Source: Erythrobacter sp. SCSIO 43205
GTDB taxonomy: Bacteria; Pseudomonadota; Alphaproteobacteria; Sphingomonadales; Sphingomonadaceae
Length of the DNA: 64,000 nt
Assembly (NCBI RefSeq): GCF_019904235.1
Contig: NZ_CP063202.1
Location: 2,976,001 to 3,040,000, forward strand
Direction: 5' to 3'
The notes under the pieces are model-generated. The model made no database searches and had not been told where the DNA came from. It worked only from the letters and a program-made list of their open reading frames with translations. Of the stretch, positions 50,173-59,397 are shown in pieces (position 1 is the first letter of the stretch; every line of letters starts with the position of its first letter). The translations under genes were made by a program, and so were the position numbers.

Positions 50173-52701
50173 ATGAAGACGGTCGACGAGAAAGCGCTTG
50201 AAACGTGCAACAAGGAACCGATCCACATTCCCGGCTCAATCCAGTCGTTTGGTTGCCTGATCGCCTTTGACCGTGAAAGCCTTGAAATCGCGGCAATCTC
50301 GGCGAATTGCGAGCGCTTTATCGGCAAACCGCCCAAATCTTGTCTAGGCAAATCCCTTGAGAGACTTTTGGATGCGAAAACGCTTCACACGCTGTCTAAC
50401 AAGCTGGCTTATTCAACGATCGGCACCCGGCGTGAGTATGTGGCGACAATTGCGAACCGAGATACAACCGCGCAAGCGCCAAGCTCGTTTGACCTGTTCG
50501 TCCATGCAGGCCCTCGCTTCGACTATATTGAACTGATAGCGAGCTCTTCTGGTTCACGCGCGCTGCAAAGCCGGATTGCAGCGATCACCAGTGCGATGCA
50601 GCAACTCCAGTCGCTGGAGGACATTTTTGAACTCGCGACCGTCAATGTCCACGCAATCGCTGAATATGACAGAACCATGTTCTACCGCTTTTTACCCGAT
50701 GGCTCAGGCGAAGTGGTGGCAGAATGTTGTGCGGCGCATATGGAGCCATTTTTGGGCCTGCGCTATCCAGCCTGGGACATTCCCAAGCAAGCGCGCCAGC
50801 TTTATGCCAAAACACCAATCCGCACGATCTGCGATGTGCGCGCCGATCCCGTGGCGCTGATCTGTGCCCCAGAGTTTAGTCACGAGGATTTCGATCTTTC
50901 GATTGCTACGTTACGCGGCACCTCTCCGGTGCACCTTGAATATCTTGCCAATATGGGAATCGCTGCGAGCATGACGATCCCGATTGTCGTTGATGGCAAG
51001 CTCTGGGGCCTTATCACCTGCCACAACGAAACCGCGCGCGATGCGGCAATGGACCTGCTTGATGCAGGTGAAGTGATTGGCCATCTTGTCTCTTTCAGCA
51101 TCGCCAAGCTGCTGCGCCAGAAAATCGTCGATCATCAATCTGCCGTGAGCGAAATTCGCGACAGTTTCATCAGTCTTCAGACAAAGCTCAAATCAACCGA
51201 ACATTTCGCAGCCGGTGTAGAGGAAGCATCCAAACAGGTCTTGTCATTTGACGGGCTTTGCGTGGTCAAGGGAGCGGGCTGGCACAACAGGGGCACTGCC
51301 CCCTCTCGCTTAACCCGGTCGGGCAAAGAGACATTTACAATCGCATCCGAAATTGCCGACATCACCGGATCCAACAGCGCTTTGCACCAACTTGGCAAAG
51401 ATGACGCGGCACCGCTTGCAGGCTTCATCGATGTGCCGCTCGTCAAAGATCCGGACACTAGGATCATCTTCTTTAGAAAAGCGGTGAGCACACAGGTGAC
51501 CTGGGCCGGGCACCCGGACAAAGACATCGAAGAGGTCAACAATCGCTTCCGCCTCTCACCGCGCAAAAGCTTTGCCAGATATATCGAAGACAATGGCGAC
51601 AAATGCGATGAATGGAGCAATGAGGACATTCAATTCCTGCTCCATCTGCAGCGCGAATGCGCCGCCAGCCAGAGCGCTGCTGGACGCATTTTGCAGCAGA
51701 AGGACAATTTGCGCATCCTTGCCGATGAATTGAACCACCGGGTCAAGAACATCCTTGCTCTGGTGAAATCACTTTCCAGCCATGCGCGCGAAGCTGCCGC
51801 AACACCCGAAGATTATGCGCAAAGCCTTGAACGCCGCCTGTTCTCGCTCGCTGCGTCGCACGACCTACTCACCCAATCGCAATTGGAAGGGATATCACTG
51901 CGTGATCTGTTTACGGCCGAGCTGGAGCCGTTCCTTTCTCCTGATCAAATTGCCAAGTCGTTGTCGGGCCCGGACGTTGTCCTCGCAGCCGATGCGGTCC
52001 CTATGGCGACGCTCCTCATTCACGAATTGGCCTCAAACGCGGCCAAGCATGGGGCCTTGTCTGAGCCAGACGGCAGGGTCGCCATCAATTGGCTGATCGC
52101 TGGTCAATCCTTCATCCTCCAATGGAAAGAGCATGGCGGGCCGCCGGTCGCAGCACCAAATCGGCACGGCTTTGGAATGGAATTGCTGCGCGAGGCTATA
52201 CCGTACGAATTCAATGGCACTGCGGACCTGACATTTGCCGAAACCGGCTTTGAGGCCATTTACAATCTTGCCGCCCATCCCTTTTTAAAAGTCAACGGCT
52301 CGAACAGCGTCAGAGCTGAATTTACCAGCGAAAAACGCGGGGCTTACGCAACCCCCGCGCTTGGCCGTGCGCTTATCGTTGAGGACAGCTATCTGCTCGC
52401 AACCGAGCATTCCAAATTGTTAAAGCGCCTCGGCTTTCAGGAGACAGACCTCGCTTCATCCGTCGGCGCTGCGATAAGCATGATTGAACAGGCAGAGCCC
52501 GAATTTGCACTGCTGGACATCAACTTGCGCGAGGAGATGAGCTTTGCCATCGCTGATGCTCTGACCGATCGCGGCGTGCCTTTTGCATTTGTTACAGGCT
52601 ATGGCAGTGCTGCAAATATCCCTTCAAAATTTGCCGAAACGCCGTTTCTCAAGAAACCTTTGACGAGCCGGGCGCTCGAAGAGTTGCTGGGTCAAAGCTG
52701 A
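50173..52701 (+). CDS. Bacteriophytochrome with HWE kinase and receiver domain
   Basis: An 842-residue red/far-red photoreceptor. PAS (about 10-115) with the biliverdin-binding Cys12 in ETCNKEPIHIPGSIQ; GAF (about 130-305) with PAWDIPKQAR and SPVHLEYLANMG; PHY (about 315-500) with the tongue motif PRKSF. The kinase core is HWE type (ELNHRVKNILALV, His522; WKEHGGP; IHELASNAAKHGAL). A C-terminal receiver (about 725-842) holds Asp782 in LLDINL. Binding of biliverdin is inferred; no heme oxygenase gene is near. It is divergent from the large kinase, 201 bases apart. Confidence 0.93.
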   Translation: MKTVDEKALETCNKEPIHIPGSIQSFGCLIAFDRESLEIAAISANCERFIGKPPKSCLGKSLERLLDAKTLHTLSNKLAYSTIGTRREYVATIANRDTTAQAPSSFDLFVHAGPRFDYIELIASSSGSRALQSRIAAITSAMQQLQSLEDIFELATVNVHAIAEYDRTMFYRFLPDGSGEVVAECCAAHMEPFLGLRYPAWDIPKQARQLYAKTPIRTICDVRADPVALICAPEFSHEDFDLSIATLRGTSPVHLEYLANMGIAASMTIPIVVDGKLWGLITCHNETARDAAMDLLDAGEVIGHLVSFSIAKLLRQKIVDHQSAVSEIRDSFISLQTKLKSTEHFAAGVEEASKQVLSFDGLCVVKGAGWHNRGTAPSRLTRSGKETFTIASEIADITGSNSALHQLGKDDAAPLAGFIDVPLVKDPDTRIIFFRKAVSTQVTWAGHPDKDIEEVNNRFRLSPRKSFARYIEDNGDKCDEWSNEDIQFLLHLQRECAASQSAAGRILQQKDNLRILADELNHRVKNILALVKSLSSHAREAAATPEDYAQSLERRLFSLAASHDLLTQSQLEGISLRDLFTAELEPFLSPDQIAKSLSGPDVVLAADAVPMATLLIHELASNAAKHGALSEPDGRVAINWLIAGQSFILQWKEHGGPPVAAPNRHGFGMELLREAIPYEFNGTADLTFAETGFEAIYNLAAHPFLKVNGSNSVRAEFTSEKRGAYATPALGRALIVEDSYLLATEHSKLLKRLGFQETDLASSVGAAISMIEQAEPEFALLDINLREEMSFAIADALTDRGVPFAFVTGYGSAANIPSKFAETPFLKKPLTSRALEELLGQS

Positions 52702-52719
52702 TAAAGGTGCCGCACGAAT

Positions 52720-53184
52720 TTATGGCGCCCGATGCGACTGGACGCCTGATTCTATAGTCGTATCATGCCCAATCAGCTTGCCGATCTCCTCCACAAGCGA
52801 GTTGAGCGAAAATGGCTTTGTAAGGCGCACCGGCATGATCTCACGGCTGATGGTTTCAAATACGTGTCTTGGCATATATTTGGAAACTCTCGCGCCGCTT
52901 ACGCCGATGACAATTGGCATTTGTCTGTCCGTACTTTTTGCCACCCACGATAGCTCAGCACAAAAGGTGACCCCGCCCCTGTTTGAAAGCTGGCCATCGG
53001 TGATCTCAAAGAAAGCGTCGAGCACAACCACATCGGGCCAATCGCGTGTGCAATGCGCAATACCGGTGTCGATTGTGGCGTGATGGGAGGCGTCATAGCC
53101 ACGCTTTTTCAAAGCTTTCATCCATTCGTGGGCAAGAAGAAAATCGTCCTCGACAATTGCAACTTTCGCCTTTTTTTCAGCCAA
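52720..53184 (-). CDS. Response regulator receiver protein
   Basis: A receiver-only protein (154 residues from the TTG at 53184). The acidic pair is in VAIVEDDFLLAH, the phosphorylated Asp in VVVLDAFFEI and the Lys in VRLTKPFSL. TTG at 53184 has GGAG eight bases upstream; another TTG at 53226 would give 168 residues. It converges with the phytochrome gene (18 bases between ends) and probably serves this cluster. Confidence 0.8.
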   Translation of the reverse strand: MAEKKAKVAIVEDDFLLAHEWMKALKKRGYDASHHATIDTGIAHCTRDWPDVVVLDAFFEITDGQLSNRGGVTFCAELSWVAKSTDRQMPIVIGVSGARVSKYMPRHVFETISREIMPVRLTKPFSLNSLVEEIGKLIGHDTTIESGVQSHRAP

Positions 53185-53391
53185 TTTCCCGCTCCACAAA
53201 TTGCGACCTTGGGGAGCCAATCCCAAGCTGATTGCATTTTGTAATCAGTCACCATGCAACCTGCCGGACAGGGGTTGAGAGAGATAGTGCGGGCAAGCCC
53301 TTAACCGGGTTCAGCGATACAGATGAACATCCGGATTGGTGGCAAAAGAGTCGCGTTCCGTTTCGCGTGAGGCGTCCAGAAATCTCGCAAT

Positions 53392-53424
53392 GAGCGGGAG
53401 ACAGCGTACCACTGTCTCCCGCTC
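53392..53424 (-). terminator. Strong hairpin after the DUF6607-like gene
   Basis: A perfect 13-bp stem GAGCGGGAGACAG/CTGTCTCCCGCTC with a 7-base loop, 27 bases past the gene end. The T-run on the minus strand is poor, so it may end or stabilise the transcript. Confidence 0.6.
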
Positions 53425-53451
53425 ACCCAAGCCCGCCGGTAGGGAAAGCGA

Positions 53452-54486
53452 TCAGTATCCCGCCACTTTTCCAGCAGCCAGTCTCTCGCCAGTGTCAGCC
53501 ATGGATGTGCCCTCGCGGATCAGCGATCGGGCTTTGGCAATTGCAGTGGCGGTGTCCATTTCGCCTTTTGCAATCTGTGTTCCCATGCTCAGCAATTCGC
53601 CGCTTATGACGGTGCCAGTGGATGCTTCTTCCTCAATGGTGATGCCACCCTTAGCCGAAAGGGCTGCATCCCACTCTTTGCGCACCGCGTCCCAATATTG
53701 AGCGCTCGCCTGCCAGTATTCATCCGCTGCGTTGACTGGATAGTCGTCAAACCGCTCATAGGTGTTAAGGACGCTTTCCTGGACGTAAGGCACAGCTTTG
53801 CCATCGACCCATTTCAGCTTGGTATTGTCCTGCCAGTGGATCCATCCGCCGGGAAAGTTCTGGTGACGGTTGATCGCGCGGTAGTGGTCATAAACCGGAT
53901 CACGCGTCGCATCGCGCCGGGCAAGCGGGCGCAGCGTCCAGTTTGAACGCCAGCGGCGCACACCGTTGGTCGTCTCCCATTGCCCCCACCCTGCATAGCG
54001 CGGGCTGTCATCGACCTGATAGACGGTTTGCGACCAGCGACCTTTACGCATGGCTTCGGGAACGTCTTTCAATTCCCATGTGCCAGGCGCGGTATAAACG
54101 AGGTATTGCTCGGGCTCATATTCCCAGTCCTGACGCCAGTGCTTAACGACAAAAGGGCTGTCCTCGCTTCCCACGACCAGCAGATGCTGGAGCACGATCT
54201 TGCGGCCTGTGTCTTCGATTACGCGCACACTTTCGTGGCCACCGGAGATCTTGGCATCAATCGGGGTGTAGTCAGGATGCCAGGGCGTTGTTTCCTTCAT
54301 ATCGAAGGTGACTTTGAAATCGCCGGCCATTGCAAGGATGTCTGCCCGGTCCGCTTCGAAGGAGGCCGCTTCTGCCTCGGCGCTGCGATCGCCGACGGGA
54401 TCATCGGCAAGCGCGGGCGCGGGGCTTGCGATCAGGCACACAGCCGCAATGCCAGAGGCGAGAAGAGATTTGGTCTGGGTAAGCAT
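53452..54486 (-). CDS. DUF6607-like exported protein
   Basis: A 344-residue protein with a signal peptide (about 1-27, ending ALA). The mature part is rich in Trp and Tyr (HWRQDWEYEPEQYLVY, YAGWGQWETTNGVRRWRSNW, GGWIHWQDNTKLKW) and ends in an Ala/Gly helix region. This pattern fits DUF6607, a family found beside TonB receptors; the assignment is from memory of the family and moderate. It lies 33 bases downstream of a TonB receptor gene and probably shares its iron control. Confidence 0.6.
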   Translation of the reverse strand: MLTQTKSLLASGIAAVCLIASPAPALADDPVGDRSAEAEAASFEADRADILAMAGDFKVTFDMKETTPWHPDYTPIDAKISGGHESVRVIEDTGRKIVLQHLLVVGSEDSPFVVKHWRQDWEYEPEQYLVYTAPGTWELKDVPEAMRKGRWSQTVYQVDDSPRYAGWGQWETTNGVRRWRSNWTLRPLARRDATRDPVYDHYRAINRHQNFPGGWIHWQDNTKLKWVDGKAVPYVQESVLNTYERFDDYPVNAADEYWQASAQYWDAVRKEWDAALSAKGGITIEEEASTGTVISGELLSMGTQIAKGEMDTATAIAKARSLIREGTSMADTGERLAAGKVAGY

Positions 54487-54519
54487 TTGGTTTTCCCCTT
54501 TTTGAATGAAGGTTTGTGA

Positions 54520-56667
54520 TTAAAAGCCTTTGGACCACGAAAGCGCGGCTTTGACATTGCGTCCCGGCTGGCTGACCCCGGCGCTCACCACTTCGAAATC
54601 GGCATCGCCAATGTTGTCGATGCCAAGGTCGAGGCGAAAGCCTTCGAGCGGGCCGGTTTCAGGTTCGATGACGAGGTAGAGATCGGCGACGAGATAACCC
54701 TCGCGCGCCTGATTGGGGTCGTTCACTTCGTCAAAGTCCGATGCCGAGGTAACCCGCGTGCCAACGCGCACATCGCCGTCTCTCAAACGAAGCCCGGTGT
54801 CGAGGAACAGGACGCTGGGCGACAAAACGCCTTCAAGGAATTCCCCTGTTGCCGCGTCAACGCCGTCGATCGTCGAAAAATTGCCGCGCAGGTAGAAGTG
54901 GTCCGATGAATAGTTGAACTCAGCCTCAACACCGGAGATTTGTGCATCGGCGATGTTCACATTCTGACTGGTGTTGCCAAAGGCCGCCCCCGTTCCGCAA
55001 GACGGCACAAACGGGCTTGCGACAAAGCAGCCGGTCGGGATGTTCACATCCAGCCCGATGAGATTTTCGACATCGCTGTCGTAATAGGACGCCTTGAAAG
55101 TGAGCCGGTCGCCATCAGTGATGAGATCGGCAAAGTTGACCCCGGCACCAGCTTCCCAGCTTTCCGATTGTTCAGGGACAAGCGCCTCGTTGCCGATAAA
55201 CAGGTTCTGTACAAAGCTTGGACCAAACGGGCCGGGAGCAGCCGAGAGATCGGGTATGGTGAAGTGCACGCCATCGGCAAAAGCTTCGTTGAAGGATGGA
55301 GCACGAAATCCGCGCGACCAATTTCCGAACAAGAGCAGTTCAGGAATTGGCTTGTAGGAAACACCAAGCTTGGGTGAAAACTCGTCATCGTCGATTGTAA
55401 AGATTTCACCCGTTGCAGATGATTTGAAGCTATCCCAGCGGATGCCCGGAATGATGGAGATCTCGCCCGGAAGCCCGTCAGTGAGCGTCAGCTCGGCCTG
55501 AAGGAAAGCGCCAAGAAATTCGGTTTGCGCATCCGGCACACCGCCGCGTGTGCCGTCCGCTGTATCAGTGTCGAGCCCGGTCTGTTCATCCCGGTAATAT
55601 TCGCCGCCATAAGTGAAGGTGAGCGATGAGCCATCACCAACACCAATGCGCGAGCGGTTGTCGATGGTAAGGCCAAACGTCTCCACTTCGCGGTCGGCAA
55701 TGCGCGAGGTGCCAACTGTGTCCTCTTCAACGCCATTCTTGCTGTAATAACCGACAAGATTGAGGTCGATTGCATCACTCGCCGGGTTGAAATTGAGGCC
55801 CATTTGCGCGGTGTCATTGCGCGCATCGCGGAAAACCAGATCATTCGCAGCTCCGGCGATATTGGCTCCTTGCGGGTTTTGCGGGTCCGATGAGTCCGCC
55901 TGATAACGCGCATAGGAGGCATAAAGCTCGACCGCATCGCTTGGCCGAAGCGTGACTTTGAACAGGCTGGAGGTAATCTCATCATCGGCTGGCAAAGTGT
56001 CGCCGCTGCCCAGCTTTATGCTTCCTGCATCGCGGTAAGTGAGATGGCCCAGCACGTCCCACATCGCATCCGAAGATTGCGCCGCTGCGGTCGCGCCGAT
56101 GCGAAATTCATCGTTCACCGATTGGTATCCGGTTGCAAGCTTGACAAAGGTGCGCTCGCCTTCGTCAAGCAGGTCGCTGGCTGAAACGGTGCGGGTTGCA
56201 ATCACCCCGCCCAATGCGCCCGAACCATACAGCGCTGAGCTTGGCCCGCGCACAACTTCAAGCGTCTGGACCAGCTCAGGATCGATGAAAAAGCGGCCAT
56301 CATGGCCAGACACAAAGCTTTGCCGTGCGCCATCCTGAAAGATCAGAACGCCATTGCCACCAATCCCGCGAATGGAGGGCGCATCGCCTGTGCGGCGAGG
56401 CCCGGCATCAAACTCGGCGCCGGGGATGGCCTGAAACACCTCTTGCAAGGTGGAGGGGTTGAAGTCTTCGATTGTCTCACGCTCCACGACCGACACCTGT
56501 CCCGGATAATCAAAAGCGGGGATGGGATTGCGCGTGGCGGTGACGGTGATGAGTGTGGATTGCTCAGCTGTTTCTTCCGCATCTTGTGCCTGAAGCTGAT
56601 GCAGCGGCGCGCTGGCAAGCGCGAGGAGCAGCGCGATCCGAGACGGTTTCAAAAGACGTTCTTTCAA
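54520..56667 (-). CDS. TonB-dependent receptor, heme/hemoglobin-receptor-like
   Basis: A 715-residue outer-membrane receptor. A signal peptide (about 1-28, ending LQAQ) is followed by a TonB box-like stretch (TLITVTATRNP), the plug domain (about 45-160, VSVVERETIEDFNPSTLQEVF, QTLEVVRGPSSALYGSGALGGVI; landmarks only) and a 22-strand barrel with FRAPSFNEAF and a C-terminal Phe. The pattern is nearest to the hemoglobin/transferrin receptor group, so the likely cargo is heme or an iron compound. A Fur-like box lies 107 bases upstream. Confidence 0.88.
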   Translation of the reverse strand: MKERLLKPSRIALLLALASAPLHQLQAQDAEETAEQSTLITVTATRNPIPAFDYPGQVSVVERETIEDFNPSTLQEVFQAIPGAEFDAGPRRTGDAPSIRGIGGNGVLIFQDGARQSFVSGHDGRFFIDPELVQTLEVVRGPSSALYGSGALGGVIATRTVSASDLLDEGERTFVKLATGYQSVNDEFRIGATAAAQSSDAMWDVLGHLTYRDAGSIKLGSGDTLPADDEITSSLFKVTLRPSDAVELYASYARYQADSSDPQNPQGANIAGAANDLVFRDARNDTAQMGLNFNPASDAIDLNLVGYYSKNGVEEDTVGTSRIADREVETFGLTIDNRSRIGVGDGSSLTFTYGGEYYRDEQTGLDTDTADGTRGGVPDAQTEFLGAFLQAELTLTDGLPGEISIIPGIRWDSFKSSATGEIFTIDDDEFSPKLGVSYKPIPELLLFGNWSRGFRAPSFNEAFADGVHFTIPDLSAAPGPFGPSFVQNLFIGNEALVPEQSESWEAGAGVNFADLITDGDRLTFKASYYDSDVENLIGLDVNIPTGCFVASPFVPSCGTGAAFGNTSQNVNIADAQISGVEAEFNYSSDHFYLRGNFSTIDGVDAATGEFLEGVLSPSVLFLDTGLRLRDGDVRVGTRVTSASDFDEVNDPNQAREGYLVADLYLVIEPETGPLEGFRLDLGIDNIGDADFEVVSAGVSQPGRNVKAALSWSKGF

Positions 56668-56738
56668 TGATTTGATCCCTGTTTTTGGCGGTATTGAGCG
56701 ATGAAACTCGACGCAGAGTTACTGCAAACGATTCTTAG

Positions 56739-56751
56739 TTGCGATTCGCAA
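56739..56751. promoter_or_regulatory. Palindrome upstream of the TonB receptor gene
   Basis: TTGCGATTCGCAA is a perfect 13-base palindrome, preceded by a looser GCAAAC ... GTTGC repeat. It lies between the receptor start and the Fur-like box and may be a second metal-regulator site. Confidence 0.4.
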
Positions 56752-56773
56752 GTTCAATAGCCACGGGATTTTT

Positions 56774-56792
56774 GATAATCAATCTCATTATC
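56774..56792. promoter_or_regulatory. Fur box
   Basis: GATAATCAATCTCATTATC matches the 19-base Fur consensus (GATAATGATAATCATTATC) at 15 positions, with both outer arms perfect. It lies between the TonB receptor and the DUF3311-symporter genes and could repress either or both when iron is plentiful. Confidence 0.75.
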
Positions 56793-56913
56793 ACAAATGT
56801 TCAGCGCTCAGCGCATTCACGCCTTCCAAATCATCCACACACACAAGGCTCTTGATGAGACAGGCGCTTCGACTAGAGTCCTGCAATTCGGATCAAAAAG
56901 GGGGCTTGCGCTT

Positions 56914-57123
56914 GTGAGCATTCGCGTTGTGAGAGGGTTGGTTGCAGCCTATATGCTGGTGTTTGCTCTCGCCACGACTTGGCCCGGAGCGCAGGTTTTC
57001 AACCGGCCAGAACCGTTCGTCATGGGCCTGCCCTTCAACCTGTTTGTGCTCGCCAGCCTGATCACAGTGGCGCTGGGCTTGCTCGCCCTCCTGTATGTCA
57101 GCGAAACGCGCGGGCGACCCTGA
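56914..57123 (+). CDS. DUF3311-like small membrane protein
   Basis: A 69-residue protein with two hydrophobic segments (about 6-24 and 38-62), starting at a GTG at 56914 behind AAGGGGG. DUF3311 proteins of this size are typically encoded just before sodium:solute symporters, as here (six bases upstream). It is probably an accessory subunit. Upstream in-frame ATG codons lack ribosome sites. Confidence 0.72.
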   Translation: MSIRVVRGLVAAYMLVFALATTWPGAQVFNRPEPFVMGLPFNLFVLASLITVALGLLALLYVSETRGRP

Positions 57124-57129
57124 ACTGCT

Positions 57130-58605
57130 ATGGAACGCTGGCATATTATAGCGCTCGTGATCGCTGCCTATCTCGCCATCACTTTGGCGATTGGCTTGCT
57201 CTCAGGCAGGCGCGCCTCGAAAAGCGTCTCTGGCTATGTCGCAGGGGACCGCGATTTCGGCCTTCTAGTCATGTATTTCGTCCTGGGCGCGTCGATTTTT
57301 AGCGCTTTTGCTTTCCTCGGCGGTCCCGGTTGGGCTTACAGCCGGGGCGCGGCGGCTTTCTACATTTTGTGCTATGGCGTGCTTGGTATCGCGCCCTACT
57401 TCTTCCTTGGACCAAAGGCCGCCGCTTTGGGGCGAAAGCACGGCTTTGTGACGCAAGCACAGCTTATTTGCGGGCGCTTTCCCTCGCGCGCACTGAGCGT
57501 GATGATCGCAGTACTCACCGTACTCGCTTTCATCCCCTACATTACGCTTCAGATGCGCGGCGCAGGGATAGTGATCGAGGCGGTGACCGAGGGCAATGTG
57601 CCGCTGTGGGCAGGCGCGCTTGTGGCTTATGGCATTGTGCTCATCTATGTTCTGTTCTCAGGTGTCGCAGCGGTCGGGTGGACTAACACCTTCCAAGGCA
57701 TCTTCATGCTCACCATCGCGTGGACGCTAGGCCTGTATCTGCCAATTTCGCTTTATGGCGGGGTGGGTGAGATGTTTACTCAGATCCTGAAGCAGCGCCC
57801 TGAACTGCTCACCATGCCCGGTCTTACCGCAAGCGGCGAACCTTGGAGCTGGGGCGGATATTCCAGCGCTATCATCGTCTCTGCCGTGGGGCTGATGATG
57901 TGGCCTCACCTGTTTATGAAAGCCTTCACCGCGCGCTCTGATAACACTTTGCGCCGAACCGTGGTGCTTTTCCCGACCTTTCAGCTGTTCCTAATCCCGG
58001 TGTTTCTTATCGGATTTGCAGGGGTGCTCTATCCTGAAAGTCCGCCCAGCTCTGACTTCATCCTGCCTTTTATGATCCTCAATGCTGAGCTTCCCGCCAT
58101 CGTCGTCGGCCTGTTTTGCGCAGGGGCTCTATCTGCTTCCATGTCCACCGGAGACAGCCTTGTGCACGCCGCCGCTTCGGTGACGGTCGAGGATGGAATC
58201 AAGCCTTTCAAACCCATGTCCGACGAAGCGCGCCGCAAGCTCATTCAAGTGCTGGTCGTAGTGGTGGGTGCGCTGTCTTATGTGTTCGCTGTGAGCGAAG
58301 GCGTAAGCCTAGTCGTCCTGCTTCTCACCGCTTATGGCATCATCTGCCAGCTCGCCCCTCCCATCGTTGCCGCCATGTATTGGGGCAGAGCCACCACCGC
58401 CGGGATTGTCGCAGGTTTTGCCAGCGGATCGCTCACGGCTGCATTCTTCTTCCTGAGCGGGTACTTCGGTGCAGATTTCAGGCCTTATGACCTTCATGAG
58501 GGGATGCTTGGGCTCATGGTCCACATCCCCATACTCATCATCGTCAGCCTCCTTACTCAGCCGCAGGCAGAGCATCACCGCGAGGCGTTCCTAACTCCAG
58601 GCTGA
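57130..58605 (+). CDS. Sodium:solute symporter family protein
   Basis: A 491-residue inner-membrane transporter of the SSS family with about 13 hydrophobic segments. SVSGYVAGDRDFG near the N-terminus, FSAFAFLGGPGWAYSRGAAAFY, GVAAVGWTNTFQGIFML and ALSASMSTGDSLVHAAASVTVED (landmarks; the last holds the sodium-site SxSTGDS) are typical. It pairs with the DUF3311-like protein. The substrate is not evident; the Fur box upstream hints at iron control. Confidence 0.9.
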   Translation: MERWHIIALVIAAYLAITLAIGLLSGRRASKSVSGYVAGDRDFGLLVMYFVLGASIFSAFAFLGGPGWAYSRGAAAFYILCYGVLGIAPYFFLGPKAAALGRKHGFVTQAQLICGRFPSRALSVMIAVLTVLAFIPYITLQMRGAGIVIEAVTEGNVPLWAGALVAYGIVLIYVLFSGVAAVGWTNTFQGIFMLTIAWTLGLYLPISLYGGVGEMFTQILKQRPELLTMPGLTASGEPWSWGGYSSAIIVSAVGLMMWPHLFMKAFTARSDNTLRRTVVLFPTFQLFLIPVFLIGFAGVLYPESPPSSDFILPFMILNAELPAIVVGLFCAGALSASMSTGDSLVHAAASVTVEDGIKPFKPMSDEARRKLIQVLVVVVGALSYVFAVSEGVSLVVLLLTAYGIICQLAPPIVAAMYWGRATTAGIVAGFASGSLTAAFFFLSGYFGADFRPYDLHEGMLGLMVHIPILIIVSLLTQPQAEHHREAFLTPG

Positions 58606-58659
58606 CGCTGTCCAATCTGCACGATTTCCAAACCGTCCAAATTTCTGTACATAAGCGCC

Positions 58660-59397
58660 ATGCATCTGTTCGAGATCCTGATTGTCATGCACGTCATCAC
58701 TGGTCTGACGGGATTGATTGCATTCTGGGTGCCGATTGTCGCAAAGAAAGGCGCGGTCAATCACCGCCGCTGGGGACGCATTTGCGCTTACGGCTTTATT
58801 GGCGCAGGCACGCTTGCAGTCATCATGGCGCTGATCTCGCTTTACGGGCCAGAGGAGCGCATCCCTTCGATCACTGACCGCGTTTTGTTCGACGGCCTGT
58901 TTGGCTGGATGATGCTTTACCTGGGCCTTTTGACGATTGGCTTTGCTGACTATGGCCTTGCGGTGGTGAAGCATTCGCGCAATCGCGAAGCGCTACGTGA
59001 GGCGCGCTATCAAATTGTGATCGCTGCCGTCCTTGTTTCTGCGGCTTATTGCTTCTGGTACGGCTTTCACATTGGCGAAATGCTCATGATGGCTGTTGCG
59101 GTGCTTGGCATTGCGGCAATGAGCATTCAGGAGCTTTTTATCTGGCGAAAATCGTCGCCAAGCCGCAAGGCTTATGTGGGTGAGCATTTCCGCGCACTCA
59201 TCGGCATGGGGATCAGCGCTTACACCGCTTTCATGTCAGTGGGGCTTATCCGCTATATTCCAGAGCACGTCTTCAACCCGCTCGTCTGGGCCCTGCCCAG
59301 CACGGTGGGGGTTGCGCTCATCATCGGATTTTCACTTCAGGCCAAACGTCAGGCTCAGCCCAAGGCACCCCCTAAACCTCAGCCCACATCCGCATAA
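58660..59397 (+). CDS. Membrane protein of unknown function (DUF2306-like)
   Basis: A 245-residue protein with seven or so hydrophobic segments and a Pro/Gln/Lys-rich tail. The N-terminal HVITGLTGLIAFWVPIVAKKG and NHRRWGR stretches resemble DUF2306 proteins, with a conserved histidine in the first segment. The function is unknown. It lies 54 bases after the symporter gene and overlaps the end of the convergent PiuC gene by 26 bases. Confidence 0.6.
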   Translation: MHLFEILIVMHVITGLTGLIAFWVPIVAKKGAVNHRRWGRICAYGFIGAGTLAVIMALISLYGPEERIPSITDRVLFDGLFGWMMLYLGLLTIGFADYGLAVVKHSRNREALREARYQIVIAAVLVSAAYCFWYGFHIGEMLMMAVAVLGIAAMSIQELFIWRKSSPSRKAYVGEHFRALIGMGISAYTAFMSVGLIRYIPEHVFNPLVWALPSTVGVALIIGFSLQAKRQAQPKAPPKPQPTSA

